Shown: positions 13,540 through 22,080 of the stretch, one piece after another
Layout: each line of letters begins with the position of its first letter
Position numbering within the stretch: the first letter of the stretch is position 1
Origin: an uncultured Treponema sp.
GTDB taxonomy: Bacteria > Spirochaetota > Spirochaetia > Treponematales > Treponemataceae
Length of the DNA: 28,464 nt
NCBI GenBank assembly: GCA_937885175.1
Contig: CAKZZO010000147.1
Coordinates: forward strand, 1 to 28,464
Direction of reading: 5' to 3'
Notes under the pieces: model-generated
Seen by the model: only the letters and a program-made list of their open reading frames with translations
Told to the model about the DNA's origin: nothing
The model's database searches: none
Program-made: the position numbers and the translations under genes

Positions 13540-14448
13540 ATGGCAAAGACCAAAAAAACTGCAAAATCAAAATCTGCTAAAAACGAAAAATCTGTCACCA
13601 AGCCCGCAAACATGCCTTCGGACGAAGCCTTTACCTTTCAGCCCTTGGTGCCCGATGCCGCATCACAGGCGGGTGGAACTGCTGCAAATCCTCTGGGACA
13701 GAAAAAAGAATGGTTTGAGAACGAGGATTTTTGGAAAAACTATGGGCCGATTATGTTTGACAGCGCGCACTGGGCAGAGGCTCCCGGTGTGGCGGCTGCC
13801 ATACAAAAAATTGCGGGGCTCAAAAAAGGTGCGCGCATTTTGGATGCGGGTTGCGGTCCTGGAAGAATCAGCGTGGAACTGGCTCTGCTTGGCTTGGACG
13901 TAACCGGTGTAGACATCATTCAGGCAGAACTGGATGCCGCCGCCGAAACCGCCACCGATGAAGGAGTGGACATTTCTTTGGTCAACGCGGATTTGCGCAC
14001 CTACACCACTGACAAAAAATTTGACGCGGCAATCAATGTATACACGTCTTTTGGCTACTGTGACACTATGGAAGAAGACGTGCAAATCCTCAAGCATATC
14101 TGTGACGCAATCAAGGACGGCGGCTGGTTCATCATGGAAATGACAAGCCGCGAAATTGCCGTGCAGTACTTTACGCCAGGCGAATGGTTTGAGCGGGCTG
14201 GAAAAACCGTCCTCACGGAGTTTACCGTGGAAGGCGCATGGGAAGGCCTGCGTTCCCGCTGGATTCTGATTGACAATAAGACAGGCGGGCGCATTGAGCA
14301 CGAATTTGTGCAGCGGCTCTATTCCGCAATCGAACTTAAAAGGCTTCTGCTGGGGATTGGCTTTAAGACCGCCGAAGTCTACGGTGACTTTGAGTTTGCG
14401 CCCTACAATGAAAACGCCAAAACCATGGTGATTGTGGCACGGAAGTAA
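13540..14448 (+). CDS. SAM-dependent methyltransferase (class I)
   Basis: A 302-residue protein with a class I methyltransferase fold. Motif I is LDAGCGPGR (101-109) and the acidic end of strand 2 is VTGVD (121-125). NADLRTY follows and then the post-motif GGWFIMEMTSREIA. The first about 25 residues are Lys/Ala-rich and probably disordered; MAKTKKTAKS resembles a histone-H1-like tail and could bind nucleic acid (inference). The start is well defined by AAAGGAG and a nearby promoter. The substrate is unknown; the protein resembles small-molecule (methyltransferase domain 25/11) enzymes more than rRNA-specific ones. It is convergent with the MATE gene. Confidence 0.87.
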   Translation: MAKTKKTAKSKSAKNEKSVTKPANMPSDEAFTFQPLVPDAASQAGGTAANPLGQKKEWFENEDFWKNYGPIMFDSAHWAEAPGVAAAIQKIAGLKKGARILDAGCGPGRISVELALLGLDVTGVDIIQAELDAAAETATDEGVDISLVNADLRTYTTDKKFDAAINVYTSFGYCDTMEEDVQILKHICDAIKDGGWFIMEMTSREIAVQYFTPGEWFERAGKTVLTEFTVEGAWEGLRSRWILIDNKTGGRIEHEFVQRLYSAIELKRLLLGIGFKTAEVYGDFEFAPYNENAKTMVIVARK

Positions 14449-14524
14449 CGGAGAAAAGGGAGCGTGGCAAGCGGGCTGACTTCTGTCTTGCTTTTCAGCC
14501 GCCATCCTTGGCGAATAAAATCAA

Positions 14525-15928
14525 TTATTTTCTTGTTTTCATCGCAAGGATATTCTCATTGTTCAGTCCGCGCATAATCTTGTAGTAGGCAATCCCCAGC
14601 GGCACGGTGGCGAGCACCCAGGCGGCAGGCTCAGAAAGACAGATGCCCGCGTAGCCAAAAAAATGCGGAAACGTCGCCGCACCCACGATGCGTGCAATCA
14701 GCTCGAACACGCCGCCCATAAGCGGCCAAAATCCCTTGCCGATGCTCTGCAAAACGTTGCGGTAGATGAACAGCAGAAAGAGCACAGGGAAGAATACGCC
14801 GCAGATGTGAAGGTATGTCCGTGCACCATCCAGCACTTCGCCCTGGCTTCCGCTGATAAAAAGCCCTGCCAGCTGGTCGGACAAAAACCATGCCATGAGC
14901 GTGGCAATCACGCTGAACACAAGCGAGATAATCACGGCTTTGTTTGTGCCATCCTTAATGCGGTCAATGCGATTTGCGCCCCAGTTCTGTCCGCCGTAGT
15001 TTGCCATGGTCACGCCAAGTGTCTGCGCGGCAACAGTAACCAGTTGCTCTACTTTTTGCGCCGCCGTGTAGCCTGCAATTTTTGCCGCGCCAAATACGTT
15101 GAGGGCTCCCTGCAGCACGATTACTCCGATTGCCGTAATGGAAAACTGAAAGGCCATGTTCAGTCCGATTCTCAGGTGCTGCAAGGCAAAATAACTTTCC
15201 CAGACAAAATCCCTGCGGCTCACCCGCAGAAAGGGGTAGCGTACCCAAATCCATACGGCAGACCCGATTCCTGCCACTGCCTGTGAAATGACGGTGGCCA
15301 AAGCCGCTCCTGCAACTCCCATCTTTCCGTAAATAATCAGCACTAAATCAAGGACAATGTTCAGAAGGGAGGAAAAAATAAGGAAAACCAAAGGCGAGCG
15401 GCTGTCTCCCACGGCACGCAGAATACATGCCGACGCGTTGTAGAGAATCATTGCGCCCAGTCCAAGGTAAATAATAAAAATGTAGGTAAAGGACTGATCC
15501 ATGATTTCCGCAGGTGTATTGATAGCCTTTAGAATCGGCATGGTCAGCGCACAGGAAAGCAGGGTAATCACTATGCCAATAACGACATTCAGCATGATGT
15601 TCATCGCCACTGACCAGCGCAGGCCTTTTTCATCGTGTGCGCCAAAACGCTGAGCCGTAATCACCGCAAATCCGCTGGTCACTCCGTAGGCAAATCCCAG
15701 CACCAGAAAATTCATGGGGCCGGTATTTCCCACGGCGGCAAGGGCATTGGTTCCTAAAAGACGACCTACGATAATCGTATCCACCATGTTGTACATCTGC
15801 TGGAAAATGTTTCCCAAGAGGAGCGGAATAGAATAGAAAATAATCAGCGAAAACGGCTTTCCAAGGGTCATGTCCTTGCCGCTTTCTTTGAGCCGTCCGC
15901 GCAGATGAAATGAAATTCGATTAAACAT
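14525..15928 (-). CDS. MATE-family efflux transporter
   Basis: A 467-residue inner-membrane antiporter of the MATE family (DinF/NorM-like), probably exporting drugs or metabolites using an ion gradient. About 12 hydrophobic segments are visible, in two halves. Typical pieces are IPLLLGNIFQQMYNMVDTIIVGRLLGTNALAAVG near the N-terminus (described here by its parts IPLLLGNIFQ and IVGRLLG) and the second-half NYGGQNWGA. The ATG at 15928 directly follows the stop codon of the ACT-domain gene, so both are in one operon. An alternative internal ATG at 15871, with AAGGA close upstream, would remove a 19-residue polar leader. Confidence 0.93.
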   Translation of the reverse strand: MFNRISFHLRGRLKESGKDMTLGKPFSLIIFYSIPLLLGNIFQQMYNMVDTIIVGRLLGTNALAAVGNTGPMNFLVLGFAYGVTSGFAVITAQRFGAHDEKGLRWSVAMNIMLNVVIGIVITLLSCALTMPILKAINTPAEIMDQSFTYIFIIYLGLGAMILYNASACILRAVGDSRSPLVFLIFSSLLNIVLDLVLIIYGKMGVAGAALATVISQAVAGIGSAVWIWVRYPFLRVSRRDFVWESYFALQHLRIGLNMAFQFSITAIGVIVLQGALNVFGAAKIAGYTAAQKVEQLVTVAAQTLGVTMANYGGQNWGANRIDRIKDGTNKAVIISLVFSVIATLMAWFLSDQLAGLFISGSQGEVLDGARTYLHICGVFFPVLFLLFIYRNVLQSIGKGFWPLMGGVFELIARIVGAATFPHFFGYAGICLSEPAAWVLATVPLGIAYYKIMRGLNNENILAMKTRK

Positions 15929-16198
15929 TTAGATGCGGTTCATTGACGAAAAGACTTTTTCCGCCATGATGTTAATCTCCACGCCCATTTTTTCGCTTGC
16001 GTCTTCCAGAATTGTGCGGAGCGCATCAATGGAAATGTCCGCTTCGACCATATTGACCATCATCATCATAACAAAGTTACCTGAAAGGATGGTCTGGGTG
16101 ATGTCTGCGATATTGATTTTGTGTTCCGCAAGCAGTGTACTCACCTTGGCGATGATGCCTACTTTGTCGCTGCCAACTACGGTAATAATTGCGTTCAT
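15929..16198 (-). CDS. ACT-domain protein (UPF0237 type)
   Basis: An 89-residue single ACT domain, a small ligand-binding regulatory fold that usually senses amino acids. Visible are the start MNAIITVVGSDKVGIIAKVS, then AEHKINIADITQTIL and a C-terminal LEDASEKMGVEINIM. This matches the short free-standing UPF0237 family related to the GcvR/PurU ACT domain. Length is normal. Its promoter ends 6 nt before the ATG, so the mRNA should be leaderless. The stop codon abuts the MATE start. In related bacteria this gene usually precedes a PFL-like DUF711 gene; here that neighbour is replaced by a MATE transporter. The ligand is unknown. Confidence 0.9.
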   Translation of the reverse strand: MNAIITVVGSDKVGIIAKVSTLLAEHKINIADITQTILSGNFVMMMMVNMVEADISIDALRTILEDASEKMGVEINIMAEKVFSSMNRI

Positions 16199-16204
16199 AC
16201 CTGT

Positions 16205-16233
16205 ATTGTAGCGGATTTAAACTTTAACCGCAA
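16205..16233 (-). promoter_or_regulatory. Leaderless promoter of the ACT/MATE operon
   Basis: On the minus strand TTGCGG (16233-16228), 17 nt, TACAAT (16210-16205), then exactly 6 nt to the ATG at 16198. It overlaps the divergent rhomboid promoter region. Confidence 0.6.
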
Positions 16234-16250
16234 TATTCCGACAATAAAGT

Positions 16251-16928
16251 ATGAAAAAACGCTGGCATCTTTCCTACAACGCACCGGTTACGCTGACCTT
16301 TTCTCTTTTCTGTGCGCTGATTCTGCTTATGGATTCGCTTTTGCAGCGGCATCTTATTCCCGCACTCTTTATTGCACCTGGCGCACCCTTCAATTACCAT
16401 GATCCCCTCAATTTCTTGCGTCTCTTAACTCATGTCTTTGGTCATGCAGACTGGAATCACTTTTTGGGAAATTTTGCATTCGTCCTGCTTTTGGGCCCTT
16501 TGATGGAAGAACGATACGGCTCTCCCATGCTTGCGCTGATGATGACGATAACGGCTTTGGTGACGGGAGTTATCAATGCATGCCTTATTCCTACGCAACT
16601 GCTTGGTGCAAGTGGCATCGTCTTCATGCTGATTGTGCTGGCCTCTCTTTCTACTATAGAAAAAGGGGAGATTCCCATTTCGTTCTTGTTCATCATTGCC
16701 ATTTACATCGGGCGCGAGCTGCTGACGGGCGCAAAATCTGCAAATGTAGCGACTTTTGCCCACATTGCAGGCGGACTGTGCGGCTCCCTCTTTGGCTTTT
16801 TGATTGCCCCTAAAAAAAGAAGTCCAAAAAAGCCTTCTGCCGAAAAAATGCGTGCACCTTATGATGGCGTTCCAAGCAGGGAATCTACTGATGACGACAG
16901 TACGGTAATCGGCACACTGGAACTGTAA
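16251..16928 (+). CDS. Rhomboid-family intramembrane serine protease
   Basis: A 225-residue membrane protein with about six helices. The catalytic dyad is visible: Ser121 in GASGIVF and His171 in FAHIAGG. His70 and Asn74 in HADWNHFLGN form the usual oxyanion-site helix. A polar, Lys-rich and acidic tail follows residue 187. Rhomboids cleave transmembrane segments of other proteins; the substrate here is unknown. The ATG at 16251 has no Shine-Dalgarno, and GACAAT at 16240-16245 ends 5 nt upstream, so the message is probably leaderless. It is divergent from the ACT gene and followed by a weak terminator. Confidence 0.93.
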   Translation: MKKRWHLSYNAPVTLTFSLFCALILLMDSLLQRHLIPALFIAPGAPFNYHDPLNFLRLLTHVFGHADWNHFLGNFAFVLLLGPLMEERYGSPMLALMMTITALVTGVINACLIPTQLLGASGIVFMLIVLASLSTIEKGEIPISFLFIIAIYIGRELLTGAKSANVATFAHIAGGLCGSLFGFLIAPKKRSPKKPSAEKMRAPYDGVPSRESTDDDSTVIGTLEL

Positions 16929-16955
16929 AGCTGATGTTTACGTAATCCGAGGAAC

Positions 16956-16979
16956 GGGTGCAACAAATTACCCTTTTTT
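16956..16979 (+). terminator. Weak terminator after the rhomboid gene
   Basis: GGGT (16956-16959) and ACCC (16970-16973) form a short stem followed by T6 (16974-16979). Confidence 0.45.
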
Positions 16980-17052
16980 CCGTGCTGTGTTACTGAAGGA
17001 ACATTTGAATCGACCTGGAAAAGCATAAAAAAGGATAAAATTCTTCTCGGAC

Positions 17053-17103
17053 GAACAAAATTAGCAAAATGTTCTTGCGGGGCGAACATCTTAATGATAT
17101 ACT
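17053..17103 (+). promoter_or_regulatory. Leaderless promoter with GAACA repeats before DUF4143 gene
   Basis: TTGCGG (17075-17080), 17 nt, TATACT (17098-17103), then exactly 6 nt to the ATG at 17110. GAACA at 17053, inverse TGTTC at 17070 and GAACA at 17084 surround the -35 and spacer and may be an operator array. Confidence 0.55.
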
Positions 17104-17109
17104 AGAACC

Positions 17110-18327
17110 ATGTCAGACATAACCGATGCAATCGAGGATATGAAAGTCGTTATGGAGCGAAAAATCGCCGCTATGCCGAGCCGTATACGCACATGGACGA
17201 CCGAATACACATCTCACAAACTGCTGCCCAAGAACATGATTTTGACCGGGCTTCGCGGGGAAGGAAAGTCAACATTTCTCCTGCATCACGCAAAGACCTG
17301 CGGCAAGCGAATGCTCTACTTTTCCGCCGACAATCCGGTGCTTTCTTCCGTGCATCTTTACAGCCTTGTCTCCGAGATTTTCTTGCAGGGCTACGATGGC
17401 GTTGTGATTGACGAAGTGCATTTTGCAAGGGAGTGGAGCCAGAGCCTCAAATCATTGTACGATGATTTCCCTGACCGCACGGTTTGGGCAAGCGATTCTT
17501 CCGCCCTCATTCTGCGAAATGGAAGCGGAGACCTTTCACGCCGTTATGTTTTCGTTCACATGCCCTTTATGTCCTTTCGGGAATTTTTGTTTTTGGAGAC
17601 AGGAAAATTATATGGGGCGGTAAATCCTTTTGAGAGAAAAGCCGGGGAGCCGTTGCCTTTCACCCCTGACGCTGAAATCTTAAATCTTTTTGAGCAGTAT
17701 AAAGTTCAGGGAACGCGGCCATTTTATACCGAAGGAAACTATGAGGAGAGGTCACTGGGACTTCTTGAAAAAACAATCCGCTCAGACGTGCCCTTTTTTG
17801 TGCCCCACATCACCGATGACAATATCCGCCTGATGACTGCCGTGGTGGGAACGCTTTCCCAGGCCGCCCTGCCACGCCTGCAGGTGCGTTCCCTCTGCGC
17901 CGACTGGAATGTGAGCGCGGACAAACTTTACCAGCTCCTTGAGGTGATGGATGCCGTGGGCGCAATCCGAATCATCCGCTTTGAAAATGATACTAAGGCA
18001 AAAACTGCGGGAGCTAAACTTTTTCTGGCAGACCCCTGCCTGTACACAGTCCTTCGGGGAAACAAAGGCAGCCAGCGGGAAGCATTTGTGGCGACCCTTT
18101 TGCAGGAAGCCGGATTTTCTGTCTATGCCAGCCGCAATGAAACGGAAGGGGATTTTGTAATCGAAAAGAATAGGGGAAACCTCGCCTTGAAAAGCCTGCC
18201 GCCGCTAAAAATCGAAGTGGGCGGCCGGGATAAGCCCCTGAAAAAATCAGACTGGGTAATCCGCGACAATTCGGACTACCCCACGGATAAGTCCATTCCC
18301 CTGTGGATGCTGGCCATGATGTGGTGA
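17110..18327 (+). CDS. AAA ATPase with DUF4143 C-terminal domain
   Basis: A 405-residue protein of the AAA_14/DUF4143 group. Walker A is GLRGEGKST (47-55) and Walker B is GVVIDEVHF (97-105), with a following WASDSSALIL sensor-like strand. The C-terminal part resembles the family's degenerate PD-(D/E)XK fold: EGDFVIEK, then a KIEVGG strand. These proteins are numerous in anaerobes; their role is unknown, with a link to mobile or defence genes sometimes assumed. No frameshift is seen and the length is typical. It stands alone with its own leaderless promoter. Confidence 0.85.
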   Translation: MSDITDAIEDMKVVMERKIAAMPSRIRTWTTEYTSHKLLPKNMILTGLRGEGKSTFLLHHAKTCGKRMLYFSADNPVLSSVHLYSLVSEIFLQGYDGVVIDEVHFAREWSQSLKSLYDDFPDRTVWASDSSALILRNGSGDLSRRYVFVHMPFMSFREFLFLETGKLYGAVNPFERKAGEPLPFTPDAEILNLFEQYKVQGTRPFYTEGNYEERSLGLLEKTIRSDVPFFVPHITDDNIRLMTAVVGTLSQAALPRLQVRSLCADWNVSADKLYQLLEVMDAVGAIRIIRFENDTKAKTAGAKLFLADPCLYTVLRGNKGSQREAFVATLLQEAGFSVYASRNETEGDFVIEKNRGNLALKSLPPLKIEVGGRDKPLKKSDWVIRDNSDYPTDKSIPLWMLAMMW

Positions 18328-18526
18328 GTTTTTCTGCAAAAAAGTGGGCCTCCGCTCATTTTAAGCTTCGCTTTTTTGGATTTCTGCTTCTTTACAGGCG
18401 AGTTTTTTTTTCAAAATATGCAAGAATCGAAAGGCTTCCTAATGATTCACACAGCCGCAGAACTTTCAGAAAAGTGTGTCTTTCAAAATCCTGCACAATG
18501 CTTTAGAATACGGTAGAGGAAGACAC
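18328..18526 (+). other. Intergenic region before the NAD(P)HX repair gene
   Basis: A short AT-rich spacer. It holds a weak AAGC-ttc-GCTT hairpin with a T-run (18363-18379) that might end the upstream gene, and a TAGAAT -10 (18504-18509) upstream of the next start at 18527, whose Shine-Dalgarno is GAGGA (about 8 nt). Nothing else is recognised. Confidence 0.35.
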
Positions 18527-20041
18527 ATGCAATTTCTTTTTACTGACACACGTATTTTGGACAGAGCGGCACGGGAACGGTACGGACTTTCCGAAGAATT
18601 GATGATGGAAAATGCCGCCGCAGCATTGGAGCGCGTTGTGATGCAGACAAAGGCAAGGCGGATTGTCATTTTGTGCGGAAGCGGAAACAACGGCGCCGAC
18701 GGTTATGCTCTTGCCCGCAGGCTGTCTGCTGAACCTGCGTCGGATGGACTGCTGCTTGAGCCTGTGCTTGTGGAAGTGTCCGTACCCAAAAGCGATTTGT
18801 GCAAATTGCAGGCTGAACGGGCAAAAAAATGCGGTGTGAACTGCCTTTCTGCTGATGCAGTCTGCGGGGAAGTGGGCAAAAAATCTTTTCTTGATGCTGC
18901 CGACGTAATTGTGGACTGCATGTTTGGCAGCGGTTTTCATGGTGACTTGGACGAAAAAACAGCCCGCCTTTGTGCTCTGGCAAATACTGCTCCTGCAATG
19001 CGTATTGCCTGTGACTTGCCAACAGGTCTGCGAGAGGATGGAAGCCTGGCGGCGGGTGCTTTTTCTGCCGACTGCACGGTGACAATGGGTGCTCTAAAAC
19101 TTGCTCTCTACAGTGACGGGGCAAAAGATTGTGCGGGGCAGATTTACTGCGAAAACCTTGGCATAAGCCGCACTTTATTTGAGTCTGCTGATTCTGATTC
19201 CGACGGAAAGACTAAAGCCGCCGCATTCTTGCTGGAGGAAAGTGACTTGCTTTTGCCTCATCGTAAACGGCAAAATGTGAATAAGGGGTCTTTTGGACAT
19301 GTGGCGGTGGCCAGTGGCGAAAAAATTGGTGCTTCCTGCATTGCCGGAGAAGCGGCTTTGCATTTTGGCGCAGGGCTGGTCAGTCTTGTGCGCTTGGGAG
19401 CGGCTTTTGAAAAAACTGAACTTCCTCAGGTGACTCCGGAACTGATGACCGCAGATGATTTTCCGACAAAGACGACGGCGGTGGCACTGGGCATGGGTTT
19501 AGGCAGGAATGATGAGACGGTACAGCCCTATCTTGACTGGCTTGCCCAACAGTCAGCCATTTCCTGCGTGGTGGATGCAGATGCCTGCTACGCTTTTGGA
19601 CTCAAGGCCTTTTTGCAGGCTCATGGCGAAAGAACCGTGCTTACACCCCATCCAAAAGAGTTTCAGATACTTTTGAAAAATCTTGGCTTGGGTGACCATA
19701 CCATTGATGACTGCGTAAACCGCCGTCCTGAACTGATTGAAGACTTTTGCCGTGCTTTTCCCCGCTGTGTGCTTTTGGTAAAGGGGGCAAATCCCATGAT
19801 TGGTCACTTTGATGGCAAAAATTTCCGGCTCTATGTAAATCCACTGGGAACGAATGCCCTTGCAAAAGCGGGGAGCGGCGACGTGCTGGCGGGTCTTATT
19901 GTGGCTTTGCTTGCTCAGGGGCAAAGTCCATTGGATGCCGCCATACAGGGCAGCCTTGCCCACGGTCTTGCTTCCCGTGCCTTTAAAAATGACTACAGCC
20001 TTGCACCGCTTGCGTTGATTGATGCAGTAACAAGGCTGTAA
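18527..20041 (+). CDS. nnr: Bifunctional NAD(P)HX epimerase/dehydratase
   Basis: A 504-residue fusion that repairs hydrated NADH/NADPH. The N-terminal YjeF_N epimerase domain (about 1-225) shows MMENAAAALERV, CGSGNNGADGYALARRL and DCMFGSGF. The usual GNNGGDG has Ala in place of one Gly. The C-terminal ADP-dependent dehydratase domain, ribokinase-like, shows NKGSFGHVAVASG, LTPHPKEF, LVKGAN and GSGDVLAGLI with catalytic-type Asp452. The start at 18527 is chosen for its GAGGA Shine-Dalgarno and because the family begins with this peptide; an earlier ATG at 18476 adds non-family residues. It is a stand-alone gene, convergent with proC. Confidence 0.94.
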   Translation: MQFLFTDTRILDRAARERYGLSEELMMENAAAALERVVMQTKARRIVILCGSGNNGADGYALARRLSAEPASDGLLLEPVLVEVSVPKSDLCKLQAERAKKCGVNCLSADAVCGEVGKKSFLDAADVIVDCMFGSGFHGDLDEKTARLCALANTAPAMRIACDLPTGLREDGSLAAGAFSADCTVTMGALKLALYSDGAKDCAGQIYCENLGISRTLFESADSDSDGKTKAAAFLLEESDLLLPHRKRQNVNKGSFGHVAVASGEKIGASCIAGEAALHFGAGLVSLVRLGAAFEKTELPQVTPELMTADDFPTKTTAVALGMGLGRNDETVQPYLDWLAQQSAISCVVDADACYAFGLKAFLQAHGERTVLTPHPKEFQILLKNLGLGDHTIDDCVNRRPELIEDFCRAFPRCVLLVKGANPMIGHFDGKNFRLYVNPLGTNALAKAGSGDVLAGLIVALLAQGQSPLDAAIQGSLAHGLASRAFKNDYSLAPLALIDAVTRL

Positions 20042-20051
20042 TTGCTGCGGG

Positions 20052-20095
20052 CAGGAGGGGTGACTGCAATGTGCACTCCGTCCTGTATGCTTTTA
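20052..20095. terminator. Shared terminator between nnr and proC
   Basis: CAGGA (20052-20056) pairs with TCCTG (20081-20085) and the inner arms extend the stem with one mismatch. TTTTATTTCTTT follows on the plus strand and the hairpin sits between two convergent stop codons. Confidence 0.55.
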
Positions 20096-20908
20096 TTTCT
20101 TTCCCAGTGCTACCGAGCGATTGTAGGCGGCGGTAACGGCTTCGATTACGCTGTCGCGGAAGTGATTTTGTTCTAGAGATGCAACGCCTTCGATTGTTGT
20201 GCCGGCGGGAGAACAGACTGCATCTTTTAGTACTCCTGGGTGCGTACCAGTTTTTAATGCCATTTCTGCACTGCCTTTGAGGGTCTGGGCGGCATAGATG
20301 TAGGCCTGTGCCCGGGGCATTCCCAGTTTGACGGCGGCATCTGCCATGGCTTCTATAAACATGAATACAAAGGCAGGTCCTGAACCGCTCACCGCCGTTA
20401 CGCAGTCCATGAGTTTTTCGTCAACAATTTCTACCTTGCCGGCGGCTTCCAAAAGCATTTTTGCCTCAGCCACATCTTTTTCGCTGGCCGCGCTGTTTGC
20501 AGAGAGGGCAATCATTGCTTCGCCTACAGCGGCTGGCATATTAGGCATGATGCGGATAAGAGTGCGTTCCCGACCATCCAGCGCGGCTTGTATTGCTTCC
20601 AGTTTTATTCCCGCCGCCATGGAAATGACCGCGGCATCATCGGAGAGGGCAGAGGCAATTTCTTTCAGCACGGATGTCACAAAGGCGGGCTTTACTGCGA
20701 TAAAAACATATTTTGCACCTTTTGCGGCTTCTGCGTTTGAGACGACCGCATTGCATTTGCTTTCATCGGAAAAAGCCTTGGCTTCTTCAAAATGCTTTGC
20801 GCTTACAGTGATTTTTTTAGGGTCAACAATGTTTGTCATGGCGCGGACAAGGGCTCCACCCATCACACCGCACCCGATACAGGCGATATTTACATCTAAT
20901 GTACTCAT
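20093..20908 (-). CDS. proC: Pyrroline-5-carboxylate reductase
   Basis: A 271-residue cytoplasmic enzyme that reduces pyrroline-5-carboxylate to proline with NAD(P)H, the last step of proline synthesis. The Rossmann motif IGCGVMGGAL (11-20), VFIAVKP, MPNMPAAVGE and the C-terminal SGSGPAFVFMFIEAMADAAV and SPAGTTIEG blocks are all present. Length is normal. The promoter (TTGCCT-N17-TACAAT) ends 6 nt before the ATG, so the mRNA is predicted leaderless. It is separated from proA-proB by the c-di-GMP operon, to which it is divergent. Confidence 0.97.
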   Translation of the reverse strand: MSTLDVNIACIGCGVMGGALVRAMTNIVDPKKITVSAKHFEEAKAFSDESKCNAVVSNAEAAKGAKYVFIAVKPAFVTSVLKEIASALSDDAAVISMAAGIKLEAIQAALDGRERTLIRIMPNMPAAVGEAMIALSANSAASEKDVAEAKMLLEAAGKVEIVDEKLMDCVTAVSGSGPAFVFMFIEAMADAAVKLGMPRAQAYIYAAQTLKGSAEMALKTGTHPGVLKDAVCSPAGTTIEGVASLEQNHFRDSVIEAVTAAYNRSVALGKK

Positions 20909-20914
20909 GCTTTA

Positions 20915-20943
20915 ATTGTACTGTATTCACACGTGCAAGGCAA
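20915..20943 (-). promoter_or_regulatory. Leaderless promoter of proC
   Basis: On the minus strand TTGCCT (20943-20938), 17 nt, TACAAT (20920-20915), then exactly 6 nt to the ATG at 20908; no Shine-Dalgarno. Confidence 0.65.
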
Positions 20944-21015
20944 TCGAATCAAAGTCACGCACAATCAAAAAAAATAACTGGTAATATTTATGAAAAGGGT
21001 GTAAAATAACAGAAT

Positions 21016-22068
21016 ATGGACGCAAATCTTCTGAGCCTCATACAAAATAGACTTGATCCTCTTACTGGCGTATATGAACGTTTTGCCATCGAAGATTTTG
21101 CACGCACATTGATATCCAAAAAGCATCCTTTTATTTTCATGCTTGTTGATGGTGACAATTTTAAGAACATTAATGATGGGTATGGTCACAGTGTTGGCGA
21201 TAAGGTTATCGTGCTTATTGCCCAGAAACTCAAGGCATCCTACAAGGACATTGGTTTTGTAGGGCGATTTGGCGGCGATGAATTTGTGATTATCGTTCCA
21301 GATGTGGAAGAATACAATGACACCTGGCAGACCTGCCACAAGGCTTTTGGCGAATTTGAAACTTTTAGCGTGCCAGACTACCCAGCCATTTTTATGACGA
21401 TTACCATGGGAGTCGCTCGCTATGCAAAAGACGGCAATTGCTACGAAACAATCTTTGAAAAAGCGGACAAGGCTCTCTACCGGGGCAAGCAAAAAGGACG
21501 CAGTTGCTTTATCATTTACTTGGACGAAAAGCACAAGGACATAAAGATTCATTCAAGTGACGGTCTTGGTGCAAATTCCATGCAGTTGCACAACACTATT
21601 TTTAGTCTGCTGGCAAAATCAGACAACCTCAAAAAAACGCTTCCCTATCTTTTGCAGTTTTTCACCACCACGCTGATGATTGACCACATGGCGGTTCAGG
21701 GAAAATTCAGCATGCTTTTTTCGGAGGTGTACGCCCTTTCCCGCACTAAGGAATTTTCCTACATTGACAATGCGCTGATTACATTAAATGTTAATAAGGC
21801 TACCTCCATTTTTTACATGAATGACATAAGGCAGTTGACGGCTGTTCATCAGGAAACCCTTATGGAACAATGTGAAAGTCAAGGAGTGTATTCAATTTTT
21901 TGTGCAGAAATCTCATATGGAGATACATTTTATGGATATTTGCGTGCGGATACTACAGTTACATTGCGCATTTGGCAGCACGAGGATATGGATTTATTGG
22001 TGACGGCCGCAAAGACTATCGCATTGCTGCTGCATTTTCAGGGAAAGACACTGGAAGACTACGCGTAA
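21016..22068 (+). CDS. Diguanylate cyclase with C-terminal sensor-like domain
   Basis: A 350-residue soluble protein that starts with a GGDEF domain (about 10-170), so it probably makes c-di-GMP. Intact features are DPLTGVY, FMLVDGDNFKNIND with metal-binding Asp, and GRFGGDEF (GGDEF 86-90). The inhibitory RxxD site upstream of GGDEF is missing, so product inhibition is probably absent. The C-terminal 170 residues have no motif recognised by eye but have the look of a GAF-like ligand-binding fold. Domain order (GGDEF first) is unusual. The ATG at 21016 has no Shine-Dalgarno; TAAAAT (21002-21007) ends 8 nt upstream. First gene of a four-gene operon. Confidence 0.9.
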   Translation: MDANLLSLIQNRLDPLTGVYERFAIEDFARTLISKKHPFIFMLVDGDNFKNINDGYGHSVGDKVIVLIAQKLKASYKDIGFVGRFGGDEFVIIVPDVEEYNDTWQTCHKAFGEFETFSVPDYPAIFMTITMGVARYAKDGNCYETIFEKADKALYRGKQKGRSCFIIYLDEKHKDIKIHSSDGLGANSMQLHNTIFSLLAKSDNLKKTLPYLLQFFTTTLMIDHMAVQGKFSMLFSEVYALSRTKEFSYIDNALITLNVNKATSIFYMNDIRQLTAVHQETLMEQCESQGVYSIFCAEISYGDTFYGYLRADTTVTLRIWQHEDMDLLVTAAKTIALLLHFQGKTLEDYA

Positions 22069-22080
22069 AAAAGAGGCAGA

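Noticed and set aside
16205..16250. A shared bidirectional operator between the ACT and rhomboid genes
   Set aside because: Both promoters fit in the short gap, but no palindrome or repeated word was found beyond the promoter boxes.
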